From IMG/VR virus record IMGVR_UViG_3300009529_000049, positions 1 to 23,588 of that record: 23,588 bases of DNA, one strand, 5' to 3'. The notes below the pieces were generated by a model, which worked only from the letters and a program-made list of their open reading frames with translations, was not told the DNA's origin and searched no databases. The stretch is from a virus. The stretch's first letter is position 1, and each line of letters starts with the position of its first letter. Positions 12,832 to 20,290 of this stretch are shown one piece after another. A program made the position numbers and the translations under genes.

Positions 12832-14627
12832 TAGATGCGATTGTGGCGGTGATGGGGAATGTTGACCATCAACGTGACATAATCGACAATGGCGCGTTTA
12901 CAAAAACGATTAAAGAGCGTGGCGGTAAGATTCGGGTACTAGACAACCACAATACCGGCAGCGTAAAAGATGTTGTTGGTAAGCCGATTCTGTTTCACGA
13001 ATTGTCACGTGATGGATTGCCTCAAGAACTTTTGCAGGAACATCCGGATGCAACTGGTGGATTGTTTGCCTCTATCCAATTCCTAATGGATACGCCAGAG
13101 GGCAGGGGCGTGTTTAGTCGTATCAAGTCAGGGGCAATCAATGAATACTCAATTGGCTATGATGCACTAGACACAATGATAGATACAGCACGAGACAATG
13201 AAGGAAACGATATAAAAGTAAGGCGTCTCAAGACAATCAGACTATGGGAAATCTCACCTGTTATATTTGCCGCAAACGATGCAACCGTTACGGTAGGAGC
13301 AAAGTCTACGGCAGACATTGAAGAAGAACCTAAAGCCAAAGAACCCGAAAAAGAAGAAGACGAAAACGACAAAGATGAAAAAGATCCAACGGAAGGCAAA
13401 CCATATGGTATCTTTTCTGAAGATGGAGAACATTGCATTTTCAAAATAGATGAGGATGGAAATGCAGTAGGTGATACTCTAGGTTGCCATCCAACACGGG
13501 CAGAGGCGGCGGATCAAATTAGAGCATTGCAAGCCAGTGAAACAGATGACAAAGAATCCGATACAGATGATGATAAAAATCCACCTAAGAAACCAAAACA
13601 TGATGATGACAAAGACGAAAAAACTGTTAGCGGAAAAACAACATTTCCTCTAGCAGGTCGTGAAGTGGCGTGGGATGGAAACAAAGCAGAAACGCGAGTC
13701 AGGGAATTTACAGGTTCAGAGAATGAGCCAAGCACATCATATAAAGATGGATTCTTCTGGTATGATTCTGAAATAGCTGATACGTTTGGAGCGTATAAGC
13801 TAGGATTTACTGATATCATTGACGGAAAAAGAATGGCTATTCCAAGAGGTATCTTTGCCGTGGCAGCTTCATTGCAAGGCGCAAGAGGACAAACACCAGA
13901 CATACCAGAATCAGACATCGATAGTATAAAAAGCAAGGTGGCAAGTTACTACAAGAAAATGACAGATGCTTTTGGTGATGAAATTCAACCACCTTGGGAA
14001 AAGTCTTTACATATCGAGAATCTGATAAAGCAGTTTTTATCTAAAGAAATGACCGACTATGGGCCGCAACAGCGATTTGGCGACGTGCTGCAAGGCAGTG
14101 TTCACAAGGTATTTAACTCAATTGCTGATAAATATTACATAGGTGGCTACGTTAACAGAGAACAGCGTATCTTGTTATCTAATGCAATTGGTAAAGCATT
14201 AGATGTATTGAGTACAAGTATCTCTGATGACGTTTCACAAATTCCAGTATATTTTTGTGATGATGACGACTATCACGGGGTTATGAGTGATAGCAAAGAA
14301 TCAGAATCAAAAGCTGGCCGTGTGTTGGCAAGGCGAAATGAAAATAGGCTAGTCAATGCGCTAATGGTGATGATTGAAATTCTAGAAGATGCTGGTATTG
14401 ATATTCCTGGATTTAGCAACGATGAAGATGTTGACGAGGAAATGAGTGATGAAAAAGCAGATACACTTGAGAATCAAGCCGTATCTGATAAAATAGAAAA
14501 TGCACCTGAAAAGGCCGCACAACAGCAAGACGAGACCGGGCCGATTGAATCACCCATCTCTGATAGAGACAAGCTGTTACAATCAATTAACATAAGTGTT
14601 TTAGAGCTTGAACTATTGGAGGATTAA
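12768..14627 (+). CDS. Prohead protease (HK97/S78-type) with long C-terminal extension
   Basis: 619 residues from ATG 12768 with AAGGAGG nine bases upstream. Residues 1 to about 180 form the head maturation protease: GNVDHQRDIIDNGAF, a catalytic-type His in LDNHNTGSV (H61) and the serine in EYSIGY (S128). Two acidic, low-complexity linkers (about 184-210 and 259-290) bracket a small domain (YGIFSEDGEHCIFKID). Another domain follows (about 293-405), with FPLAGREVAWDG, FFWYDSEIADTFGAYKLGF, RGIFAVAASLQGARG and a YYKKM helix; this block is often seen next to phage proteases but I cannot name it. The end (about 410-619) is helical and acidic and may act as scaffold. It processes the capsid delta domain and scaffold inside the prohead. 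At 619 residues it is about three times the length of simple HK97 proteases. Confidence 0.88.
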   Translation: MAREYKQLPFYVQKLDSDQGVVDAIVAVMGNVDHQRDIIDNGAFTKTIKERGGKIRVLDNHNTGSVKDVVGKPILFHELSRDGLPQELLQEHPDATGGLFASIQFLMDTPEGRGVFSRIKSGAINEYSIGYDALDTMIDTARDNEGNDIKVRRLKTIRLWEISPVIFAANDATVTVGAKSTADIEEEPKAKEPEKEEDENDKDEKDPTEGKPYGIFSEDGEHCIFKIDEDGNAVGDTLGCHPTRAEAADQIRALQASETDDKESDTDDDKNPPKKPKHDDDKDEKTVSGKTTFPLAGREVAWDGNKAETRVREFTGSENEPSTSYKDGFFWYDSEIADTFGAYKLGFTDIIDGKRMAIPRGIFAVAASLQGARGQTPDIPESDIDSIKSKVASYYKKMTDAFGDEIQPPWEKSLHIENLIKQFLSKEMTDYGPQQRFGDVLQGSVHKVFNSIADKYYIGGYVNREQRILLSNAIGKALDVLSTSISDDVSQIPVYFCDDDDYHGVMSDSKESESKAGRVLARRNENRLVNALMVMIEILEDAGIDIPGFSNDEDVDEEMSDEKADTLENQAVSDKIENAPEKAAQQQDETGPIESPISDRDKLLQSINISVLELELLED

Positions 14628-14630
14628 CAA

Positions 14631-15914
14631 ATGAATTACAATGAAATGATTGGCAAGGCTAAAAAGCTTTTTGCCGATGCACAAGAAATCTTGGGAAACG
14701 AGGAAGCTACACCAGAGGATTTGAAAAAAGTAGAACCTATGGTGGAAGACGCTAAAAAGTTGCAAGCCAGAGCTTTGCAAACCAAGGAATTGGAAAATGC
14801 TGCACTTGAAGTTAAAGAACAGGTTGCCGATGAACAGAAAAATGATAGTGTTGTCGGCGGGTCGGATTTCAAAAGCTGGGGTGAGTTTCTTCACGCTAAC
14901 TGGACTTCTTCATTTGCGAAAAATGGTGTCGATTCTAGACTGAAAGTGTTCCGTGATATTGATGCGAGTGGACATCCAGTCAAGGATCTGGGCGAATCCG
15001 TTGGTTCAACTGGCGGCTTTTTGGTTCCTACTGAGTTTTTAGCGCAATTGCAATCAGCGATTCAAGAGAATGCAATTGTTCGTTCACGGGCAACAGTTAT
15101 CCCGATGAGACGTAGACAGGTTAACATTCCTGTTCTTGACCAGACTGGCACGACTGCCGGACAGCCTCATTGGTTTGGTGGTATGCAGTTTACCTGGCAA
15201 GAAGAGGCAACGGAAAAGACACAGAGTGATCCAACTTTCCGACGTGTTGCACTTGTCGCTCACAAGCTTATCGGTTATACTCGCGCAAGCGATGAATTGC
15301 TTGATGATAGTGCTATCAGCCTTGAAGCGTTTCTGTCAGGGCCGTTGGGATTTGCTGGTGGTGCGGCTTGGATGGAAGACTATGCTTTTCTGCAAGGGAC
15401 TGGCGCAGGTCAACCGCTTGGGGTAATTGCTGCTGGCGCAACCATCACCGTAGCACGTGCCGCTGCTGGTGCGGTTAGCTACGTTGACTTGTGTAATATG
15501 ATGGAGAACTTCTTGCCTACAGGTCAAGGCGTTTGGGTGATTTCACAATCCCTTATGAGTGATATTATCCAACTGTCTGGGCCATCTGGTAATGCGTCTT
15601 ACGTGTGGCACAATAATGCTGCAAACGGTATTCCAGGTTCTATGTTCGGTATGCCGGTTATCTGGAGTGAGAAAGTGCCGGTTGTTGGTACTGCCGGTGA
15701 TGTCGGTTTGTACGATTTCAAATATTACCTAATCGGTGATAGGCAAGCAACCACAGTAGAAAGTACACAGTTTGACCGATGGCGTTATGACCAGACAAGC
15801 TGGCGGATGGTGCATCGGATCGATGGACAGCCTTGGTTGAGCACCCCCTTAACTTTGCAAGATGGTTCGACTCAAATTTCTCCTTTCGTGATCTTAGGTA
15901 ACGTTTCTACATAA
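14631..15914 (+). CDS. Major capsid protein, HK97 fold
   Basis: 427 residues from ATG 14631 with GGAGG eight bases upstream, three bases after the protease stop. The N-terminal 90 or so residues are a charged coiled coil (EEATPEDLKKVEPMVEDAKK), the delta domain normally removed by the prohead protease. The HK97 core begins near residue 123 with GGFLVPTEFLAQLQSAIQEN and continues through RRRQVNIPVLDQ, AHKLIGYTRASDELLDDS, AWMEDYAFLQGTGAGQPLG and a C-terminal QFDRWRYDQTSWRM segment. It forms the icosahedral shell. Its TAA is followed 12 bases later by RNA element copy 2. Confidence 0.93.
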   Translation: MNYNEMIGKAKKLFADAQEILGNEEATPEDLKKVEPMVEDAKKLQARALQTKELENAALEVKEQVADEQKNDSVVGGSDFKSWGEFLHANWTSSFAKNGVDSRLKVFRDIDASGHPVKDLGESVGSTGGFLVPTEFLAQLQSAIQENAIVRSRATVIPMRRRQVNIPVLDQTGTTAGQPHWFGGMQFTWQEEATEKTQSDPTFRRVALVAHKLIGYTRASDELLDDSAISLEAFLSGPLGFAGGAAWMEDYAFLQGTGAGQPLGVIAAGATITVARAAAGAVSYVDLCNMMENFLPTGQGVWVISQSLMSDIIQLSGPSGNASYVWHNNAANGIPGSMFGMPVIWSEKVPVVGTAGDVGLYDFKYYLIGDRQATTVESTQFDRWRYDQTSWRMVHRIDGQPWLSTPLTLQDGSTQISPFVILGNVST

Positions 15915-15926
15915 TTTGAGTAATAT

Positions 15927-15996
15927 AATGATGGCCTAGGATAGCTACCGAAAAGCAGTACCTTGAACTGCCTGGTCATCATTTTCAAAATCAAGG
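15927..15996 (+). ncRNA. Structured RNA element, copy 2
   Basis: P1 pairs AATGATGGCC (15927-15936) with GGTCATCATT (15974-15983), ten pairs including one G-T. TA, P2 (GG 15939-15940 with CC 15948-15949), GAAAA (15950-15954), P3 (GCAGT 15955-15959 with ACTGC 15967-15971) and CT follow. The P3 loop CCTTGA (15961-15966) pairs with TCAAGG (15991-15996). TATAAT overlaps the start of P1 but no -35 hexamer is visible. It sits directly after the major capsid gene. Confidence 0.8.
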
Positions 15997-16018
15997 GTAT
16001 ACTATCAAGGAGTATAAA

Positions 16019-16150
16019 ATGAAGACACCAAAAAGAATCAATGGTGGAAAGTATTCAGGTTTCAAGGATGTAACTAGGGAATGGCTAGAACACCAGCATT
16101 TTACTACTTTCACTATTGATTCTAAGAAGTTAGTTATTGATTTTATTTAG
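16019..16150 (+). CDS. 43-residue orphan ORF behind RNA element copy 2
   Basis: ATG 16019 has AAGGAG six bases upstream and lies 22 bases after the pseudoknot strand, the place occupied by an endonuclease gene in the other three copies. The product, MKTPKRINGGKYSGFKDVTR at its start, is basic and then beta-like (FTTFTIDSKKLVIDFI). No nuclease motif is present. It may be the remnant of an endonuclease gene after internal deletion, or a small gene that uses the same control element. Confidence 0.55.
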   Translation: MKTPKRINGGKYSGFKDVTREWLEHQHFTTFTIDSKKLVIDFI

Positions 16151-16176
16151 GCCTACATAGCCTAGGAGGATTAAAA

Positions 16177-16620
16177 ATGCCTTTTACAGAACGACTTTCA
16201 GAGGTTTTATACCCACTTGACGCTGATTATGCAGATAGTCACAATGCCGGTACAACTGACGGCTCTTACGTCTCTATGCAAAACTATCATCGTGGGTGGC
16301 TCGTGCTAAACGTGGGGACTATGCAAGCTACAGCTACGCTTGCTTGCTCGATTAGACAAGCAACCGATACGCGTGGTACAAGCGCAAAAGCGATTACGGG
16401 CAAATCTATTACACAGCTCACTCAGGCGGGCGGAGACGGAGATCAATTGATCGAGATTGAACTCCGTACAGAAGAGCTTGACGTACAGAACGGCTTCGAC
16501 TGCGTGAGTGTGCGAGTTGTCGTCGCTGCTGCTGCTGTTGAATACAGTTATGTATTTTATGGTGCAATTCCGCGATTCCCACCTGTCCCAACGACAAATC
16601 TTGCCGAGATAGTTGCGTAG
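16177..16620 (+). CDS. Probable head decoration/structural protein
   Basis: 147 residues from ATG 16177 with AGGAGG upstream. A beta-rich protein with Ala/Thr/Val-rich strands (GWLVLNVGTMQATATLACSI, RQATDTRGTSAKAITGKSIT, EELDVQNGFDCVSVRVVV) ending in a YGAIPRFPPVP loop. The pattern is that of small phage virion proteins encoded right after the capsid gene. It is slightly richer in G+C than its neighbours, as is the capsid gene. I infer a capsid-surface or head-associated role from location and composition, not from a named family. Confidence 0.6.
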   Translation: MPFTERLSEVLYPLDADYADSHNAGTTDGSYVSMQNYHRGWLVLNVGTMQATATLACSIRQATDTRGTSAKAITGKSITQLTQAGGDGDQLIEIELRTEELDVQNGFDCVSVRVVVAAAAVEYSYVFYGAIPRFPPVPTTNLAEIVA

Positions 16621-16649
16621 TTGACAATCTAACAAAAGTGTAGTATAAT
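16621..16649 (+). promoter_or_regulatory. Consensus sigma70 promoter in front of RNA element copy 3
   Basis: TTGACA (16621-16626) begins on the base after the TAG stop of the previous gene; TATAAT is at 16644-16649, giving a 17-base spacer. Transcription would be expected to begin about 6-8 bases after -10, that is inside the 5' strand of P1 (16650-16657). Confidence 0.85.
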
Positions 16650-16720
16650 AAGATGGGATAGGAAAGCGCATCCGAAAAGGTATAATCTCGAATACCCTTC
16701 CCATCTTTTTAGAATCGAGA
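16650..16720 (+). ncRNA. Structured RNA element, copy 3
   Basis: P1 pairs AAGATGGG (16650-16657) with CCCATCTT (16700-16707). ATA, P2 (GGA 16661-16663 with TCC 16671-16673, 7-base loop), GAAAA (16674-16678), P3 (GGTAT 16679-16683 with ATACC 16692-16696) and CTT follow. The P3 loop TCTCGA (16686-16691) pairs with TCGAGA (16715-16720), six pairs. The pseudoknot bases differ entirely from copies 1, 2 and 4, which is strong compensatory evidence. Confidence 0.83.
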
Positions 16721-16741
16721 TACACAAACGAGAGGTGTATA

Positions 16742-17743
16742 ATGACAGCACGTATGGAGCGATGGAAAGAAGATTACATAACAAAGAACTATTTGAATAT
16801 GCCAGTACAAGATATAGCTATTCATCTTGAGTTATCATTGCAATCGGTATATACAAAAGCATTTAGACTTGGCTTGAAAAAGGATTTACATTGTTGGTCT
16901 GAGGATGAAATGCAGCATCTTAAAAAACATTATGCCAATGAGTTTACAACTGACATATCCAAGGTGATAAATAGAACACCTGGAAGCATCAAACGGATGG
17001 CCAGCTTGCTAGGCGTCAAAAAAGAACAATGCCTGACTAATACTCTACCTGTTAATCATCATTATTTTGATATTTCAGGACATAATCAATACTATATTCT
17101 TGGCTTTTGGGCCGCCGATGGGTGCGTATCAAAAGGTAATAGGCACGCAAATTACGTGATACGTTTTTCTCAAAAAGAAAAAGGGATACTAGAAAAAATA
17201 CGCAAAGAATTTGATTCGCAACATACGATTACAAGTTCAATGCAAGATGGTACACAATATTATTCTTTTAGTTTCACCAGTAATCAGGTATATGAGTTTC
17301 TATACCAGTTTTTTGATATGCCTATAGAGCGTAAAAGCCTTACATTAAAATGGCCTAAAAGTCTACCAGATAAATATGCGTGTGATTTTCTGAGAGGATT
17401 AATTGATGGCGACGGAGCAATCAGCTGCAGGGAATCAAGAGGAACATACTACTTGTCTTTTTGCACAGCATCAAAATCTATGATAGATGGATTCACGATG
17501 TGCATCGAAAGACATATTGGATTATCAGCAAAGATTTACGAGTATAAGAATATGTATTCTATTCGATATTATGGCACAAAAGCCGCTTGCATAGCCCACT
17601 TTCTTTACAAAGACGCTGAGCTATATCTTGACAGGAAATATCAAAAGTATTTACAGATGTTAGAATGGTTAAAAGGTCGTAGGCGACAAAAGCTACCACC
17701 AAAGACTGAAAGACTTTTTTCTGATATCCTGACTGTCAGCTAG
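16742..17743 (+). CDS. Free-standing LAGLIDADG homing endonuclease
   Basis: 333 residues from ATG 16742 with GAGAGG upstream. Residues 1-95 contain two helix-turn-helix/SANT-like repeats (DIAIHLELSLQSVYTKAFRL, then DISKVINRTPGSIKRMASLL) probably used for DNA binding. The catalytic core has two dodecapeptides: ILGFWAADGCV (D126) and FLRGLIDGDGAI (D224), typical of a single-chain double-motif enzyme. A basic C terminus follows (LKGRRRQKLPPK). It sits between the decoration gene and the glycosyltransferase region, behind its own promoter and RNA element. It would cut a phage allele lacking the insertion and spread by repair. All key acidic residues are intact, so activity is plausible. Confidence 0.9.
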   Translation: MTARMERWKEDYITKNYLNMPVQDIAIHLELSLQSVYTKAFRLGLKKDLHCWSEDEMQHLKKHYANEFTTDISKVINRTPGSIKRMASLLGVKKEQCLTNTLPVNHHYFDISGHNQYYILGFWAADGCVSKGNRHANYVIRFSQKEKGILEKIRKEFDSQHTITSSMQDGTQYYSFSFTSNQVYEFLYQFFDMPIERKSLTLKWPKSLPDKYACDFLRGLIDGDGAISCRESRGTYYLSFCTASKSMIDGFTMCIERHIGLSAKIYEYKNMYSIRYYGTKAACIAHFLYKDAELYLDRKYQKYLQMLEWLKGRRRQKLPPKTERLFSDILTVS

Positions 17744-17761
17744 AGTTTTCTAGTTGGCAAC

Positions 17762-17804
17762 AAAAAAGGGCAGTAGGGGCTTTTCTCCTTTCATCCTACT
17801 GCCC
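17762..17804 (-). terminator. Rho-independent terminator of minus-strand cassette D
   Basis: GGGCAGTAGG (17768-17777) pairs with CCTACTGCCC (17795-17804) around a 17-base loop. On the minus strand it is followed by six T. The stem sequence is unlike the other cassette terminators. Confidence 0.82.
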
Positions 17805-17815
17805 GACTAAAATTA

Positions 17816-17866
17816 TTTGATGTTATCAGTCATAACTGGGAAGCCAAGGCTTCCAAGGGATACAAA
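17816..17866 (-). pseudogene. Fragment of the 61-residue cassette C protein
   Basis: This minus-strand segment encodes FVSLGSLGFPVMTDNIK, matching the middle of the protein at 10707-10892 almost base for base. Both ends are missing: there is no start codon, and a TAA follows directly. It is the remains of a homologous gene deleted on both sides in this duplicated cassette. Confidence 0.8.
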
Positions 17867-17877
17867 TTTTAATCCTT

Positions 17878-18192
17878 TCAATTAGTTTGTTTATTATCAA
17901 AAACTACTTTATCATATGTTTCTAGAACAATCTTTTTTCTGTTTTTAAAGTCCCAATGGGCACGAACATTAGAAATACTTTTTTCTTGAACATTTATAAA
18001 ATAAGACCAACCGTGTGCCATTGTACTTGAGGGTGTATAGCTTCCACACTCAATAACAATAGTTTCATAATCGGTGCGTGCTCCTGAAAGTAAATCATAT
18101 GCAAGCTGTACAGCTTCTTTTTTACTTAATCCATTGTACCGGCTTGTTGTCCACTTTATAAATTTATTTAGTGCCGTTTTCGTTAATTTCAT
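17878..18192 (-). CDS. Hypothetical moron protein (cassette D; paralogue at 10905)
   Basis: 104 residues from ATG 18192 with GAAAGGA seven bases upstream; an earlier ATG at 18197 runs into a stop after one codon and is not used. The product (MKLTKTALNKFIKWTTSRYN) is a near-identical copy of the cassette C protein, with about 14 substitutions, several non-conservative. It is the only intact gene of cassette D and now sits directly behind the promoter, the 73-residue gene having been lost. Function not recognised. Confidence 0.75.
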   Translation of the reverse strand: MKLTKTALNKFIKWTTSRYNGLSKKEAVQLAYDLLSGARTDYETIVIECGSYTPSSTMAHGWSYFINVQEKSISNVRAHWDFKNRKKIVLETYDKVVFDNKQTN

Positions 18193-18232
18193 TTCATTTT
18201 CCTTTCAATTAGTTTGTTTGTCCACTAGATTC

Positions 18233-18261
18233 ATTATATCACGAATCGTTTCTTTTGTCAA
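18233..18261 (-). promoter_or_regulatory. Consensus sigma70 promoter of cassette D
   Basis: Minus strand TTGACA (18261-18256), 17-base spacer, TATAAT (18238-18233). Almost identical to the cassette C promoter over the whole region, including bases outside the hexamers. Confidence 0.92.
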
Positions 18262-18289
18262 GAGCCAATTTTAGAAAGTAGGTATCAAT

Positions 18290-18478
18290 TTGGAGAATCA
18301 AGTCTTAGATTCATATCAAAAAATACAATGGGATACAATGTTTAGTGCTGTAGAGCAAATGTCTAAATTGATGTTTGCTTATTATACGGCTCTTATCAAG
18401 GCTGGATTTGAACAAGAAACAGCATTGATAATTGCTAATGAGTTTCAGAAACAAACGATTAATAATTCTAGAAAGTAG
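18290..18478 (+). CDS. Small helical phage protein
   Basis: 62 residues from TTG 18290, with AAGTAGG about eight bases upstream. The protein is helical with an amphipathic segment (AVEQMSKLMFAYYTALIKAG) and a conserved-looking FEQETALIIANEFQKQ end, a pattern common in tiny phage proteins encoded near tail or glycosylation genes. No catalytic motif. The next gene starts 10 bases after the TAG and uses the same AAGTAGG-type ribosome binding site. Confidence 0.55.
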   Translation: MENQVLDSYQKIQWDTMFSAVEQMSKLMFAYYTALIKAGFEQETALIIANEFQKQTINNSRK

Positions 18479-18488
18479 GCTAAATTAC

Positions 18489-19148
18489 GTGACTTGGGTT
18501 AAGATCCTAACATCAAAAAATATAGAGAAACAAGGGCAGATGAGAACGTACAAGCCTGGCGATTGGGTCTCAGTAGGTAAACAGCTTGCCCTACGTTGGG
18601 TTGCCAACAATGAGGCATTCATTCCAGAAACCGATATATCAGGATTCATTGACCACGTGAATACTGGCATTCTCGTAACCGGGAGTGAAAAGGCTGGCAA
18701 AATGACGCTTGCTCCATTTGCAAACAAGCTAAGTGTCACGTTTTCTGAAGACGTTGAACTGCGGTGGCCGAAAACGATGATATGGAATCCGTCAGTTGTG
18801 CTACGTTCTGAGCTTGTCCCTGTTGGATTTCATCTGTTGGACACGTGGCAGGTGGCTTGCCCTATTTGGGATTATGAAAAGCTGGCTTGCGACATAGGGA
18901 AACAAGAGGATAAAGACAGGACGGAGAAACTGATTCACGATTTGCGAGTGCCTCTTTACAACGTGAATTTGATTTACATAAAAAGATGTGGTGATACACA
19001 ATATCTGTTAGACTGTTGGCAAGAGGAACGAATAGATAGCACAGATCAATACCATTCATTTTTACGTGCTGTGTATCGAGCCAAGCCTTTGATTCTGGCA
19101 TTGCCAACAACTTGGACAAACGCAAACTTGGCGTATGAGGATAAATGA
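18489..19148 (+). CDS. Hypothetical protein of the glycosyltransferase cluster
   Basis: About 219 residues from GTG 18489, preceded by AAGTAGG; an ATG at 18432 is in frame but lies inside the previous gene and lacks a ribosome binding site. The first part has RTYKPGDWVSVGKQLALRWV and a beta-rich region; the second part has VGFHLLDTWQVACPIWDYEK, DLRVPLYNVNLIYIKRC and AVYRAKPLILALP. The late part resembles a truncated nucleotide-sugar enzyme in composition, but I do not recognise a family. Overlap with the next gene and location suggest a role with the glycosyltransferases. Confidence 0.6.
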   Translation: MTWVKILTSKNIEKQGQMRTYKPGDWVSVGKQLALRWVANNEAFIPETDISGFIDHVNTGILVTGSEKAGKMTLAPFANKLSVTFSEDVELRWPKTMIWNPSVVLRSELVPVGFHLLDTWQVACPIWDYEKLACDIGKQEDKDRTEKLIHDLRVPLYNVNLIYIKRCGDTQYLLDCWQEERIDSTDQYHSFLRAVYRAKPLILALPTTWTNANLAYEDK

Positions 19149-19423
19149 TGAAATGTAACCACGCTTGCCTAGCCGTACACGTGGATTTGTGGCGTGACAT
19201 AATGACGCAAGGAAATGTTGCGCTATTCAAAGTTAAAAAAGGACTACCTAGCGATTCGCAATATGTCAGAACGTGGTATGATGACAAAAAAGGAATTGTG
19301 TACTTTGTATTTGCACATCCTACATTCCCAGAGATTGAACATAATGAAGTGCCAATAGAACTAGGATTTGAGTTAGAAGATTTGAGCGGTAAATCACTAC
19401 TAGAATTGATAACGGATGAATAA
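19145..19423 (+). CDS. Hypothetical protein
   Basis: 92 residues from ATG 19145 (ATGATG; 19148 is the alternative), overlapping the preceding TGA. An N-terminal CNHACLAVHVDLWRDIM, then a beta-rich middle (VRTWYDDKKGIVYFVFAHP) and an acidic C terminus (LELITDE). No known motif. Overlaps the glycosyltransferase start by 8 bases, so the two are probably translated together. Confidence 0.6.
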   Translation: MMKCNHACLAVHVDLWRDIMTQGNVALFKVKKGLPSDSQYVRTWYDDKKGIVYFVFAHPTFPEIEHNEVPIELGFELEDLSGKSLLELITDE

Positions 19424-20027
19424 AGGTGTTATCTACGTCGCGTATGGTGAACTGGCTAGAAATGCGGCGGTTAAGTCAATCGTGTTTTTTAGACGGTATA
19501 ATGATTATCCTATAGCTTGTATTTCTCATAAACCATTGCAGGATGACGTACAGCATATTCAATTTCCTGATAAAGACCTAGGCGCGAGAATAGCAAAACT
19601 AAACCTTAACCTGCTAACGCCATTCAACCAAACGTTATATCTAGATGCTGATACTGTACCTTATCAAAATCTATCACACGGATTTGATATCCTAGATGAT
19701 GGTTTTGATTTTGTGATAACGCCTAGTGCTAAACAGGATAGGGATTTTTTGTGGCATTGCAATGAAGAGGATAGAGAAGACACACAATTACCATATTGGA
19801 GTACACCACTCGTTTTACAAGCTGGCGTATTCTATTTAGCAAAAAACGAACGAACGGATTTGATGTTTGACATATGGCGTACTGAGTGGGAAGCACATCA
19901 CAACCAAGACCAGGGGGCATTACTCAGAGCATTGCATAAAGTACCGTTGAAAGTGTGGTTATTGGGGAGATGTTGGAACGGTGGTGCTGTTGTGGGTCAT
20001 CGGTATGGAAAGGCCAGACGGCGATGA
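19416..20027 (+). CDS. GT-A type glycosyltransferase (GT8-like)
   Basis: 203 residues from ATG 19416. It shows GVIYVAYGELARNAA at the start, the metal/nucleotide-sugar binding LYLDADTVP (D77-x-D79), a VLQAGVFYLAKNERTD acceptor segment and NQDQGALLRALHKVPL. The same layout is found in the C-terminal half of the 20730 gene, so the two are paralogues. The C terminus is shorter here (ending GHRYGKARRR). Expected reaction: transfer of a sugar from a nucleotide sugar to a phage DNA base, protein or host surface polymer; the acceptor cannot be read from sequence. Confidence 0.75.
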   Translation: MNKGVIYVAYGELARNAAVKSIVFFRRYNDYPIACISHKPLQDDVQHIQFPDKDLGARIAKLNLNLLTPFNQTLYLDADTVPYQNLSHGFDILDDGFDFVITPSAKQDRDFLWHCNEEDREDTQLPYWSTPLVLQAGVFYLAKNERTDLMFDIWRTEWEAHHNQDQGALLRALHKVPLKVWLLGRCWNGGAVVGHRYGKARRR

Positions 20028-20248
20028 AAATCTATTTGATTGTTATTATGGATAGACATTACGACTCTGAAATATATCCAAGATATGATAAGTTGGATGC
20101 AATTGAGGAAGCTGAAATGATAGCTTTCCGCAGGTCACGACAACACAATTATTCTCTAGAAGAAATTGAAGGTGTGGATACATATTATTGTGGGCAATAT
20201 AGCTGCGAGGGTGATTGTGTTTATGTAGTTGATGCTGAGTTGAAATAA
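20024..20248 (+). CDS. Small hypothetical protein
   Basis: 74 residues from ATG 20024, overlapping the glycosyltransferase TGA (ATGA) with GGAAAGG upstream. The frame is also open from 19955, but that part lies inside the glycosyltransferase. The product begins MKIYLIVIMDRHYDSEIYPR, has a basic helix (MIAFRRSRQHNYSLEEIE) and ends with a Cys pair region (YYCGQYSCEGDCVYVV). No family recognised. Confidence 0.6.
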   Translation: MKIYLIVIMDRHYDSEIYPRYDKLDAIEEAEMIAFRRSRQHNYSLEEIEGVDTYYCGQYSCEGDCVYVVDAELK

Positions 20249-20264
20249 AATGTCTACGAGAGAC
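20248..20264 (+). repeat. 17-base repeat (copy 2 of 2)
   Basis: Exact copy of AAATGTCTACGAGAGAC at 10688-10704. It overlaps the last base of the preceding stop codon and directly abuts the A tract of the cassette E terminator. Confidence 0.6.
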
Positions 20265-20290
20265 AAAAAAAGCCTCTCAATTGAGAAGCT
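20265..20290 (-). terminator. Rho-independent terminator of minus-strand cassette E
   Basis: Stem AGC(C)TCTC with GAGA(A)GCT around AATT (20271-20290), one C-A mismatch. Seven T follow on the minus strand. The stop codon of the second cassette gene (20279-20277) lies inside the stem. Confidence 0.8.

Noticed and set aside
13514-13936. Minus-strand ORF of 140 codons inside the protease gene
   Set aside because: Ser/Leu-rich shadow of an acidic plus-strand region, without start signals.
15927-15996. Glutamine (downstream-peptide/glnA) riboswitch
   Set aside because: The junction-plus-pseudoknot shape is loosely alike, but the strongly conserved bases of those RNAs as I remember them are not present.
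16650-16720. Plus-strand rho-independent terminator
   Set aside because: CCCATCTTTTT after P1 looks terminator-like in this copy, but the other three copies lack a T run and the structure has a conserved inner part.
18432-18488. ATG 18432 as start of the 18489 gene
   Set aside because: It lies within the preceding gene without a ribosome binding site; GTG 18489 follows AAGTAGG as its neighbour does.
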